From assembly GCA_963719885.1 (NCBI GenBank), contig CAVRDP010000026.1, positions 1 to 64,000 of the forward strand: a stretch of DNA of 64,000 bases. The letters run 5' to 3'. The DNA is from JANXQG01 sp963719885 (lineage in GTDB: Bacteria; Planctomycetota; Planctomycetia; Pirellulales; Thermoguttaceae). Below the pieces are notes generated by a model. It worked only from the letters and a program-made list of their open reading frames with translations, was not told the DNA's origin and ran no database searches. The position numbers and the translations under genes were made by a program. This document shows positions 9,248-17,547 of the stretch, piece after piece. Every line of letters starts with the position of its first letter. Position 1 is the first letter of the stretch.

Positions 9248-9551
9248 GACCCATCCTCACCTCTCCGGCCAATTCATAAGCCAGGATGATCCTCTAGACA
9301 TCCGTTCTTGGCTGCTCGCTGTACCCATTGCCATTTACCCATCACGCCTTGATATTCCGCTATTTCCGTTGATAACGTCTGCGATAAATGCGCGTTTTAT
9401 GTAAAGTTTGACACCACAACCCCCCGATTAGACAACCAATAACGAATCTCGCCAACTTGCCCGTGACACGCCGGACCCGTCACGCTAGAATCCGGCACGC
9501 CACTGCTGGGGTCCGCGTGGAATAAGAGAACGGAAAGAACGGAAAGACTCT

Positions 9552-11861
9552 GTGACATTACATATATACAACCCTGGCACGGATGCCTTGACAGCCGACC
9601 CGATGGATGTGACTGCCCCGACTGTGGGGAGATCGATTCCCGGTTTGCCGAAAGTCTCAGCCAGGTCCTTCGGTGAGGCCCAAGATGCTGCCGAACTCGC
9701 ACGATGGCCCCAACGGCTGGGGCGAGAATCGCTGTATCGGGTCGCGTATCCGCTGATGTTCCATTCCCGGCGTCTGGAGGAGCGGATGCTGGAATTGTTC
9801 CAAAAGGGATACGTCAAAGGCACCGTGGCCAGCGGCATGGGCAACGAGGCCACCGCGATTGGCATGTCGATGCCGCTCCGGCCCGGCCGCGACGTCGTGT
9901 CGTTGCTGCATCGCGATTTCGGCGCCCACCTGCTGCTGGGCTCCACTCCCTATCAACTCCTTTGCCAATATTTGGCCAATGCCGAAAGCCCGACGCATGC
10001 CTGCGAGGGCAATGTTCACCACGGCGACGCGGCGGCGCGACGGTTCCCCATGATCAGCCACCTGGGCAAGATGCTCAGCCTGGTCGTCGGCGGGACGTGG
10101 GCGGCACGCCGCAAGGGCGAGCAGGTCTTCGGCCTGGCGGTCATCGGCGATGGCGGCACGAGCACCGGCGAGTTCCACGAATCGCTCAATATCGCCTCGG
10201 TCCACAAGGTCCCGGTCCTGTTTCTGATCGAAAACAATCATTATGCCTTTTCCACGCCGACGAGCGTGCAGTACAACTGCCGGCGGCTCTCCGACCGGGC
10301 CATCGGCTACGGCATTTCCGGCCGCACGATCGATGGCACCGATCCGTGGACGGTCTACTCGTCCGTCTGCGAAGCGATCGACGCCATGGAAGAGTCGTCG
10401 TTGCCGGTGTTGTTGGAGTGCGAAACGCTTCGCCTGTGCGGCCACGCCGCTTATGACAAAGCCCTTTACGTTCCGGCCGAACTCATGGAACGCTGGCGGA
10501 AGGACGATCCGGTCCTCCAGACGCGACGACGCCTGGCCGAAGTCTGCGGCCTCGCCGAATCATCGATCGCCGATATCGAAGAAACCATCGAGACGGAAGT
10601 CCGTGAGGTGGTCGCCCGCGCCTTGGCCGTCGGCCGGCCGCGGCCGCCGCAGAAGTGGCCGGTGCATGCCGAGGCGGCACCCTTGGCCGACGAGGCCGGG
10701 GCGTGGAAGGTAGCAGGCAGACTCCGTCTGCCGTCCACCAGAAGCCCGCGGCTTCTGAAAATGGGCCTGTGGCTGTGTCCGGAGGGCGGACGGCACAGGG
10801 GACTGTGCCTGCTACGTTGGAGTCGGTCCGCTTCCGCCCGCCGCCTCGAGGGCCATCCGCAAAACGCTTCCAGGCCAAGGGAGTCAAGAACGGCGACGCC
10901 GTCAACCTGGCCCTCGACTATCTCCTGGCGAACCAGCCGCGGGCCTTCCTCGCCGGCATGGACGTGGGCGTCTATGGTTCCGCATTCAAGACCTGCAAAG
11001 GCCTGGTCGATCGCTATGGCGCCGATCGCGTGATCGATATGCCGCTGGCCGAGTCGAGCATCCTGGGTTTCGCGCTGGGCGCCTCGCAGATCGGGGCCGA
11101 GCCGATCATCGAATTCCAGTTCGCCGATTTCTCGACGGAGGCCGTGACGCAACTTGGCCTCAACGCCGGCACGTGGCTCTTCCGCACCGGCTCCGCGGCG
11201 CCGATGCTCGTGCGACTGCCCTGCGGGGGCGGGCTGACGGTCGGCGCATTCCACTCGGGCGAGTTCGAAGGATTGTGGTCCCGCTTCCCCGGGCTGAAGT
11301 TGATTTATCCGGCGACCCCCCAGGAAACTTACGAAGCCCTCCTGGCCGGATTCTATGATCCCAATCCGTGCCTCGTTTTCGAACACAAGCTGCTCTACTG
11401 GAGCCGTAGCGGCGACATCGATTTCGACGGCGATCTCCAGGCCGTTTGGCGGCCGCGACGCTATACGGAAGGAACCGACCTGACGCTCGTGGCCCTGGGC
11501 GCCATGGTCCATCTCTCCGTGGCCGCGGCGGCCCAATCGTGCTATTCCGTCGAGGTCTGGAACCCGCTGGTCTTGCAACCGCTGGATATCGGGCCCATCG
11601 CCGAATCGGTCAGAGAAGACTGGCCGGCTGCTGGTCGTGCAGGAATCGGGCGAGACCCAGGGGCTGGGCGACCGGCTCGTCTCGCTGTTGACCCGAGAAT
11701 GCTTTCAGTCGCTGAAGGCGGTGCCGGAATTGATTTCCACGCCCGACGTGCCGATCCCCTTCGCCCCCGAACTGGAGACCGTTTGCCGTCCCAATCAGGA
11801 GCAGATCCGCAAGACGATTAACGCGATGCTAGCAGCCGAACGGTTGCGGAAAGTCGCCTGA
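9552..11861 (+). CDS. Fused 2-oxoacid dehydrogenase E1 alpha-beta (TPP-dependent), frameshifted
   Basis: The gene encodes both E1 subunits in one polypeptide, as in fused branched-chain 2-oxoacid dehydrogenases. E1 decarboxylates a 2-oxoacid with TPP and loads the acyl group onto lipoate. Alpha part: about residues 60-370, TPP motif GDGGTSTGEFHESLN...ENN, phosphate loop HRDFGAH. Beta part: from 10880, GDAVNLALDYLLAN, MPLAESSILGFALG, HSGEFEGLWSRFPGLK. The frame changes once in the linker, where a 106-bp hairpin repeat is inserted (10710-10815), and again near 11620, where VVQESGETQGLGDRL resumes. The end at 11861 belongs to the third frame. The start is uncertain: GTG 9552 or ATG 9603. The lipoyl-KAS III gene follows after 18 bp, so the two probably form one operon. 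Confidence 0.8.
10710..10815. repeat. Multi-hairpin repeat with GTAGCAGGCA ends, inside the E1 gene
   Basis: The 106-bp stretch begins GTAGCAGGCA and ends with its reverse complement TGCCTGCTAC. Inside are three further hairpins: GGCAGACTCCGTCTGCC, AGAAGCCCGCGGCTTCT and GGCACAGGGGACTGTGCC. It lies exactly in the linker between the alpha and beta parts of the E1 gene, and its length is not a multiple of three. The same outer arms occur in the perfect hairpin at 41075-41124, so this is a repeat family. Confidence 0.7.
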
Positions 11862-11879
11862 ACCCTTAGAACACAGCCT

Positions 11880-13208
11880 ATGGAAGCGATCCCCTTCCGC
11901 ATGCCGCTTTACTTGCCCGCCCAGGGGGCGAGCGAGACCGAGGCAACCATCATTGAATGGCGCGTCGCCGAAGGGGACCGTTTTCAGCGCGGGCAGATCC
12001 TGGCCCAAGTGGACAGCGCCAAGTCGGTCTTCGACTTCGAGGCCCCCTGTTCCGGGATGGTCATTCGCGTCATGCGGCAGGAAGGCGAGACGGTGCCCTT
12101 GGTCGATCCGGTGCTGGAAATCGAGACCAGCGATCCGGCGATGCGGGAGTGGATTCCGCCTGCGGCCGGCCGCCACGCTCAAGCGGGCACCCCGGCCGCG
12201 TCGTTGCTGGCATTCGCAGGCCCGGCGGCCGCGCGTCGCGATCGTGGCGCGGGCGTGGTCATCCAGGGCGTGGGCGGCTATCTGCCGTCACGCGTGGTCA
12301 CCAATGCCGAGCTCGTGAAAGGCTTCCCCGAACTGACCGATCAATACGTCTACGAGGTCACCGGCATTCGCCAGCGACGCTGGGCCGACGACGACGAGCG
12401 GCCTTCCGGCATGGCCTTCAAGGCCGCCTTGGAGGCCATTCGCAACTCGGGGTTGGACACCCGCGATATCGACGCGATCATCGTCTCCACGACCACGCCC
12501 GACATGGCCATCCCCTCCACCGCGTCCATCCTCCAGGAACGCCTCAGCCTGCCGACCGTGCCGGCCTTCGATATCAACGCCGCATGCAGCGGCTGGCTTT
12601 TTGCCGTGGCGAACGCCCGCGGGATGATCCTTTCCGGCCTGGCGCGGAACGTGCTCACGGTGGGCGTGGAGATGCAATCGCGGCTCTTGGATGCGGCCGA
12701 TCGCAACGCCTATTTCCTTTTCGGCGACGGCGCCGGCGCAGCGATCATTTCGGCCGGCGAGACGGGCCATCGCATTCGCCACGTGCAGATCGGCGGCGAC
12801 AGCCGGGGCATCCGCATGGCCCGCCGCGAGGCCCCCGGTTACCTTTTGCCCAACGGGCATGGCGATCCATGGATCCGCATCGACGGTCATGCCCTGTTCC
12901 GTTTTGCCACGGAGAGTTTTTCCTTGCTCATTCACGAGGCCGTGGCCCAAAGCGGCTGGAAGCCGGAAGACACCCGCTGGGTCATTCCGCACCAGGCCAA
13001 CGGCCGCATCTTGAAGGCCGCCGCCAAGCGGAGCGGCATTCCCTTCGATCGCTTCTTCGTCAACGTCGAGAACGTCGGCAACACGTCCAGCGCCAGCATC
13101 CCCCTGGCCTTGACCGACGTCCAGCGGAGTCTGCGGCCCGACGACAAGCTCGTGCTCTGTTCCGTCGGCGCCGGGCTGACCACGGCCGCAATTTCGGTCG
13201 AGTGGTAA
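11880..13208 (+). CDS. Lipoyl domain fused to beta-ketoacyl-ACP synthase III
   Basis: This 442-residue protein joins two domains rarely seen together. Residues 1-85 form a lipoyl/biotinyl domain: EATIIEWRVAEGDRFQRGQ, the modified lysine in DSAKSVFDFEAPCSG (Lys48), then GETVPLVDPVLEIE. A Pro/Ala/Gly-rich linker (about 92-122) follows, then a complete KAS III (FabH-like) domain (about 126-442). Its catalytic triad is visible: Cys236 in INAACSG, His371 in IPHQAN and Asn401 in NVGNTSSASIP. The spacings match FabH. The E2 acyltransferase domain that normally follows a lipoyl domain is absent. With the E1 gene immediately upstream, the likely job is condensation of an E1-derived (branched or aryl) acyl group with malonyl-ACP. 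Whether lipoate or CoA is the direct donor is inference. Confidence 0.85.
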   Translation: MEAIPFRMPLYLPAQGASETEATIIEWRVAEGDRFQRGQILAQVDSAKSVFDFEAPCSGMVIRVMRQEGETVPLVDPVLEIETSDPAMREWIPPAAGRHAQAGTPAASLLAFAGPAAARRDRGAGVVIQGVGGYLPSRVVTNAELVKGFPELTDQYVYEVTGIRQRRWADDDERPSGMAFKAALEAIRNSGLDTRDIDAIIVSTTTPDMAIPSTASILQERLSLPTVPAFDINAACSGWLFAVANARGMILSGLARNVLTVGVEMQSRLLDAADRNAYFLFGDGAGAAIISAGETGHRIRHVQIGGDSRGIRMARREAPGYLLPNGHGDPWIRIDGHALFRFATESFSLLIHEAVAQSGWKPEDTRWVIPHQANGRILKAAAKRSGIPFDRFFVNVENVGNTSSASIPLALTDVQRSLRPDDKLVLCSVGAGLTTAAISVEW

Positions 13209-13209
13209 G

Positions 13210-13529
13210 CTATCTGCAGCATTCGGGTCGCGCAATGGGCGTGCATAAACAGGGCATCGGCTTGCAGCAGTAGGGCACGCAGATGCCGTCGCAGGGCGGG
13301 CAGGTCAAACAGGGCATCGGCTTGCAGCAGTAAGGCACGCATAAGCCGCTACAGGGCAGACACCCCAGGCAGGGCATGGCTTCGGGCAATAGCAGTAGCC
13401 CGTGCAAATCGCCGTCGCGCAAGGAGTCAACGATGCCGTGGAGTCGACGGCCACGGGATTGGCTGCCGTGGCAATACCGGCCAGCATGCTGACGATGAGC
13501 ACCGCAACACCGAGTTTCCAAATTCTCAC
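13210..13529 (-). CDS. Small secreted Cys-rich repeat protein, frameshifted
   Basis: The N-terminus is a signal peptide (MRIWKLGVAVLIVSMLAGIATA). After about 50 residues the frame must shift by one base near 13386. Downstream, two near-identical 21-residue units follow, each with PMPCLxCxPCxGxCVPYCCK, ending CLCTPIARPECCR. In the complete units the DNA reads AAGCCGATGCCC; at the break it reads AAGCCATGCCC, so one G is missing, either as a mutation or as a read error. The full protein would be about 106 residues with some 20 Cys. It is probably exported and rich in disulfides or metal sites; the exact function is unknown. Confidence 0.6.
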
Positions 13530-13658
13530 GATTCGGCCTCTTGTGGCTCGTTAACCATGGGTTGTCCCCCGTTGTTATCGGAAAAATCGTTGCGAAGCGA
13601 AGAGCAAAGCGGTGGGCGACGGTAGAATCGGAATAACCGGAAAAGCACCACGCCGCCC

Positions 13659-14144
13659 TCACCCCCTTCCCCTCTCCGCTAGGACGAGGGGAGCTAATAG
13701 CTGCAGGACCTCTTCATATCGGCGGCCGATGGCGCGAATCTCGAATCGCCGCGACTCGACGCCGATTACCTCGATCCGTATTTCGACGTAATCTCGGGGC
13801 AGCGATCCCGCAACACGATCGGCCCATTCGATGAGCACCAGGCCGTCGCTCTCGAAATACTCGTCCGGGCCAAGCTGCTGGAACTCGTCGTCGTCGCGAA
13901 GCCGGTAGGCGTCGATGTGATAAATCATCCGCCGGCCGCGATGTTCCTGGATAAGTACGAATGTGGGGCTGACCACGTCGCGGCGATGGACGCCCAGGCC
14001 TTCGGCAATCGCCTGCACCAACCGCGTCTTGCCGGCGCCCAGCGTGCCGCACAGCGCAACCGTGGTGCCCGGCGGCAGAACGTCGGCCAAGGCATGGCCC
14101 AAGGCCGCGGTGGCCGCTTCGTTGTCGGCGTTGAAGACGATCAT
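13659..14144 (-). CDS. tsaE: tRNA threonylcarbamoyladenosine biosynthesis protein TsaE
   Basis: TsaE is the small ATPase that works with TsaB and TsaD to place t6A37 on tRNAs reading ANN codons. The 161-residue protein has the Walker A motif GTLGAGKT (about residue 33), the family motif SPTFVLIQEHRGRR, YHIDAYRLRDDDEF and LVLIEWADRV. The ATG at 14144 overlaps the thiL stop codon (TGATG). A TTG three bases earlier is possible but unneeded. The last residues (LAERGRG) are read from a stretch of low-complexity DNA. It ends the htrA-thiL-tsaE unit. Confidence 0.92.
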   Translation of the reverse strand: MIVFNADNEAATAALGHALADVLPPGTTVALCGTLGAGKTRLVQAIAEGLGVHRRDVVSPTFVLIQEHRGRRMIYHIDAYRLRDDDEFQQLGPDEYFESDGLVLIEWADRVAGSLPRDYVEIRIEVIGVESRRFEIRAIGRRYEEVLQLLAPLVLAERGRG

Positions 14145-15068
14145 CAACTAAAGTTATGCTCCCAGCCCGATGGCGTCAACGGCCGTTGCGGGCCGCCTGC
14201 CCGCGCTGCCACAGGCCGGGCTGGGCGGTAAACTGGCCAATGTCGGCCAAGGGCACATCCAGCGGCTGCTCGGCGAGCATCCGCCGGGCCTCCGCGGGTG
14301 GCACGGCCAGCAACAACTCGAAATCCTCGCCATCGCCCAGGGCATGTTCCAACGGCGTGCGGCCATCGCTGCGCTCCTCGCCAGACGCCGGGCATCGTCG
14401 TGGATCGGCACACAATCCGTCTCGACGATCGCGCCCACGCCGCTTTCGCCGATCAACCGCGAGAGATCGATCGCCAGCCCGTCGCTGACGTCCATGCCGG
14501 CGTGCAGTTCGTAGCGCTGGTTGAGGAGCAAGGCCTCGTTGACCCGCGGCTCGAAGTCGAACTGCCTTTCCAAAATACTGCCGCCAAAGGCCCCGGTGAC
14601 GATGATCCGGTCGCCGGCCAGCGCACCTTTGCGACAAAGCGGGCCGCGGGCGGTAACCTGGCCGAGCAAGGTGGCCGTGATCACCAACGGCCCGTCCCAA
14701 CTATTGGTGTCGCCGCCGGCAATGGCCAGATCGTACTTTTCCGCCAAGGGCAGAATGCCCTCGTAGAGCTGCACCGCCAACTGATGGCCGCCGATGCGCG
14801 GCAAGGCCACAGCCAGCACCGCAGCCAGGGGGCGGGCGGCCATTGCCGCCAGATCGCTGAGGTTTACCGCCAAGGCCTTGCGGCCGACGCGGCGGGGATC
14901 GATCTCGGCCAGAAGGAAGTCGACCCCCTCGGTGAGCAGATCGACCGTGATCACGCACTCCTCGATGCCCGCCATCCGCAGCACGGCCGCATCGTCGCCG
15001 GGTCCCAGACGCAACAGCGGGTGGGCCGGAAGACGGTCGCGAAGCCAGGCGACGAACTGCTGTTCCAT
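14144..15068 (-). CDS. thiL: Thiamine-monophosphate kinase ThiL, two frameshifts
   Basis: ThiL phosphorylates thiamine monophosphate to TPP, the cofactor needed by the E1 enzyme of this window. Family motifs follow in order: RLGPGDDAAVL (Mg/ATP site), VDLLTEGVDF, KALAVNLSDLAAMAARP, IAGGDTNSWDGP, AGDRIIVTGAFGGS and MDVSDGLAIDL. The frame then shifts near 14380 to read SDGRTPLEHALGDGEDFELLL. It shifts again near 14205 to give the family C-terminus SGWEHNFS, whose stop overlaps the tsaE start. An essential-type gene with two single-base breaks suggests sequence errors. The ATG at 15068 follows the htrA stop by one base. Confidence 0.85.
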
Positions 15069-15069
15069 C

Positions 15070-16440
15070 CTACAACTGCCGGGCAACCTTCAGGCTGACG
15101 GGCATGAAACCGTAAAGTGTCTCGCTGCCGCGGAGGATGAAGAACTTCACGGGAGTGATGCTGTTGAAATCGGGCCGCTTGAGAATATAGGCCACGTTCT
15201 CCAGCGAAACGGTCTCCCAGATATGCATGCCCACCAGCACGTCGCCGGAGCGGATGCCCTGCTCGGCGGCCGGGCTGTTCTGGCGAACGTCGACCACCAC
15301 CAGGCCGCCGCGGTAGCGGGTGCCATGGAACTTCTGCTTGAACTCGTCGGCAGGCATAGCCCGCAGTTCCATGCCGAGGGCTTCCCAGGCGCCGCTGTTT
15401 GCGGTCCGCGGCGACTCGGGGACTTCGCCGAGCACGAGGCTCATGTTCAGCGACTTGCCGTCGCGCTGGACGGTCATGTCCACCTTGTCGCCCGCCTTGC
15501 GATCGAGCATCTCGCGTTGGAAATCCAGGGCCCGATGGATCTCGGTGTCGCCGATAGCGGTGACGACGTCGCCTTCCTTCAGGCCGGCTTCCGCGGCGGG
15601 ACTTTTCTTCTCGACCGAGGCGAGTTTCATTCCCGAGAGCGATGCGGGAGCGTCGGGAGCAGCCACCAGCCCGTGCCACGACTTGGCGCCGCTGGACGCC
15701 AGAAGCGTGGCCGCGATATTCATGGCTTTATCGACCGGGATGGCAAAACCGATTCCCTGCGTGCCGGCCCGCACCGCCACATTGACTCCGATCATCTCTC
15801 CGTCGATGTTCAGCAGCGGTCCGCCCGAGTTGCCCGGATTGATCGGCGCGTCGGTCTGGATCAAGTCGTCGTAATATTGAGCATCGTTGATCTGCACCGC
15901 CCGATGCAAGGCGCTGACAATGCCGCGGGTGACCGTGAAGTCGTAGCCGAAGGCATTTCCGACGGCAACCACCGTTTCGCCCTGCATAAGGTCCGACGAC
16001 GTGCCCAGGGTGATCGCTTCCAACTTTTCCGTGGGACTGATCTTGATCACTGCCAGGTCGGTTTCGCTATCGCGGGCGACAATGCCGGCAACATACTTCT
16101 TGTTCTCGGCCGTAGTAACCTGGATTTCCCGAACGCCGTCAATCACATGGTAGTTCGTTAGGATATAGCCTCGCGGGTCGATCACGACGCCGGTTCCCAT
16201 GCCGTTCACGCGCCGCGGCGCCTCGTTGGCGCCGGTTTGCGGCCCGGGCAGGACCGTCTTCTCGCCGCGGATGCTCACGACGCACGGCTTGGCCTTCTGG
16301 GCCGCTCTGACAATGGGCGTCAATCGTTGCCCCGAGGCTGTGGCGAACCCCGGCAGAACGAAGAGGATTCCGGCACAAGCCAGCATGGCGAGATGCCACC
16401 CCGCAGGGCGTGAAGTTTTTCGGGCCGACCGGTCGAGCAT
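15070..16440 (-). CDS. HtrA/DegP-type periplasmic serine protease with PDZ domains
   Basis: This 456-residue exported protease has an N-terminal hydrophobic signal (WHLAMLACAGILFVLPGFATA). The trypsin-like domain shows all three catalytic residues: His in TNYHVID, Asp in ETDLAV and Ser in DAPINPGNSGGP. Two PDZ domains follow (about residues 265-345 and 360-450; EAGLKEGDVVTAIGD and EQGIRSGDVLVGM). It should degrade or refold misfolded envelope proteins. It is first in a tightly packed unit with thiL and tsaE; the next ATG is one base after its stop. Confidence 0.9.
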   Translation of the reverse strand: MLDRSARKTSRPAGWHLAMLACAGILFVLPGFATASGQRLTPIVRAAQKAKPCVVSIRGEKTVLPGPQTGANEAPRRVNGMGTGVVIDPRGYILTNYHVIDGVREIQVTTAENKKYVAGIVARDSETDLAVIKISPTEKLEAITLGTSSDLMQGETVVAVGNAFGYDFTVTRGIVSALHRAVQINDAQYYDDLIQTDAPINPGNSGGPLLNIDGEMIGVNVAVRAGTQGIGFAIPVDKAMNIAATLLASSGAKSWHGLVAAPDAPASLSGMKLASVEKKSPAAEAGLKEGDVVTAIGDTEIHRALDFQREMLDRKAGDKVDMTVQRDGKSLNMSLVLGEVPESPRTANSGAWEALGMELRAMPADEFKQKFHGTRYRGGLVVVDVRQNSPAAEQGIRSGDVLVGMHIWETVSLENVAYILKRPDFNSITPVKFFILRGSETLYGFMPVSLKVARQL

Positions 16441-16704
16441 GGTTGTCCTGTCGCGTCCTATAGGTGTGACAATCGGCGATGCTGCTTTCGCATGAGTGCC
16501 GCAACGCCTTTGCTAGATCGGATATGCAGAACCGGGGCCTTGACCGGTATCCTTACCACCGGAACAAACCACCTAGATTGCCAGCAGTGGGCGGCAGGCC
16601 CCTCTTGGCGAGAGGGACTAATGCGCTTCGCACCGCCTGCGAAGCGAGAAGTTTTCCGGCGAAACGTCGCGTGATGGTCCTTTCCCGCAGAAAGGACCTG
16701 CCCG

Positions 16705-17007
16705 CTACCTGCCGTCGCTCGGCACGGCTTTTAGCGGTACCGGTTGCATCTCGGCGGGGAACATTTCCAGTTCCGGCGGCGAGAATACGGGCCGCGTCGG
16801 CACGGGGTGAAACCGCGGATATTCCAACGCGCCGGGAACCGGCTGCGCTGCCGCGGATTCCGGTTGCGTGGGCTTTGCAGCGCACTCAGGGCAACCCGCC
16901 GGGTGCGTACAGCAGCCTGAAAGCCCGACCGCCAAGAGGCAACCGGACAGGCAGGCGGCCGCAGTAATGATCGTTCTGGCGCGACGCGATTCGCCCCGAA
17001 AACGCAA
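16705..17007 (-). CDS. Small Pro-rich lipoprotein
   Basis: A 100-residue protein with a lipoprotein signal: basic start (MRFRGESRRAR), hydrophobic core and the lipobox AVGLSGC. The mature part is Cys-rich at first (CCTHPAGCPECAAK) and then Pro-rich (PRFHPVPTRPVFSPPELEMFP). No domain is recognised. The start ATG lies in a region without a clear ribosome binding site. The stretch between it and htrA (16441-16704) holds nothing I can support. Confidence 0.55.
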   Translation of the reverse strand: MRFRGESRRARTIITAAACLSGCLLAVGLSGCCTHPAGCPECAAKPTQPESAAAQPVPGALEYPRFHPVPTRPVFSPPELEMFPAEMQPVPLKAVPSDGR

Positions 17008-17112
17008 GCCCTAGGAACGGGAAAACGATGCCACGTTTTTAGAAAATCGGCGCGACGCGAGCCGGAACATTAGGAATAATCGGCAGAGTTTGCCTGGTTT
17101 GCCGTGCGGCCG

Positions 17113-17547
17113 GTAGGTCCTTCCTGACCTGCTAAGAACTTCGAGGATTTGCATGGAGTTTGTTGCGCGGTTTTTGTGCCGTGCAGGGTGGTATCGGACG
17201 GGCGTTTACGCCCGTTCCCGGCTTTAGCCGCTAGTAGGCCCGGCATTTATGCCGGGTTGGTTGCGCAGCCGAAACAGTTTATTTTGTTCCAACGGCTGTC
17301 AGCCCGGTTTACCGGGCTCCTCTTGTCGTCCCGGCAGGAGCCGCGTAAACGCGGCTGACAAGAGGTTTTTCAGAGGCAAGAGACGGTTGCGTCCGCACGA
17401 TCACCCGGCATAAATGCCGGGCCTACTAGCGGCTAAAGCCGGAAATGGGCGTAAACGCCCATCAGTCCTATCTCTCCCCGAAACGAAAACGGGATACAAA
17501 ACCAGGACACCGCAGTTTGACTTTTTAGCAGGTCAGTAAGGACCTAC
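17113..17547. repeat. MITE-like element, copy 1, with 23-bp inverted ends and internal hairpins
   Basis: The ends (17113-17135 and 17525-17547) are inverted repeats that match at 22 of 23 positions and begin GTAGGTCCTT. Inside, 17198-17260 and 17404-17465 are a second inverted pair. Each contains the hairpins GGGCGTTTACGCCC, CGGCTTTAGCCG and CCCGGCATTTATGCCGGG. The right 140 bp (17386-17527) recur at 37297-37438. The left part (GCTAA, AACTTC, AGGATTTG, ATGGA, GCGGTTTTTGTGCCGTG) recurs at 36771-36836. No open frame is present. The right end overlaps the stop codon of the GH2 gene. Confidence 0.7.

Noticed and set aside
9552..11861. Programmed frameshifting to join E1 alpha and beta
   Set aside because: No slippery heptamer or downstream pseudoknot stands out, and the frame changes coincide with an inserted repeat and with the window-wide indel pattern.
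14794..16161. A 455-residue plus-strand open frame over thiL and htrA
   Set aside because: The minus strand codes for clear ThiL and HtrA proteins here; the plus frame has no family features.
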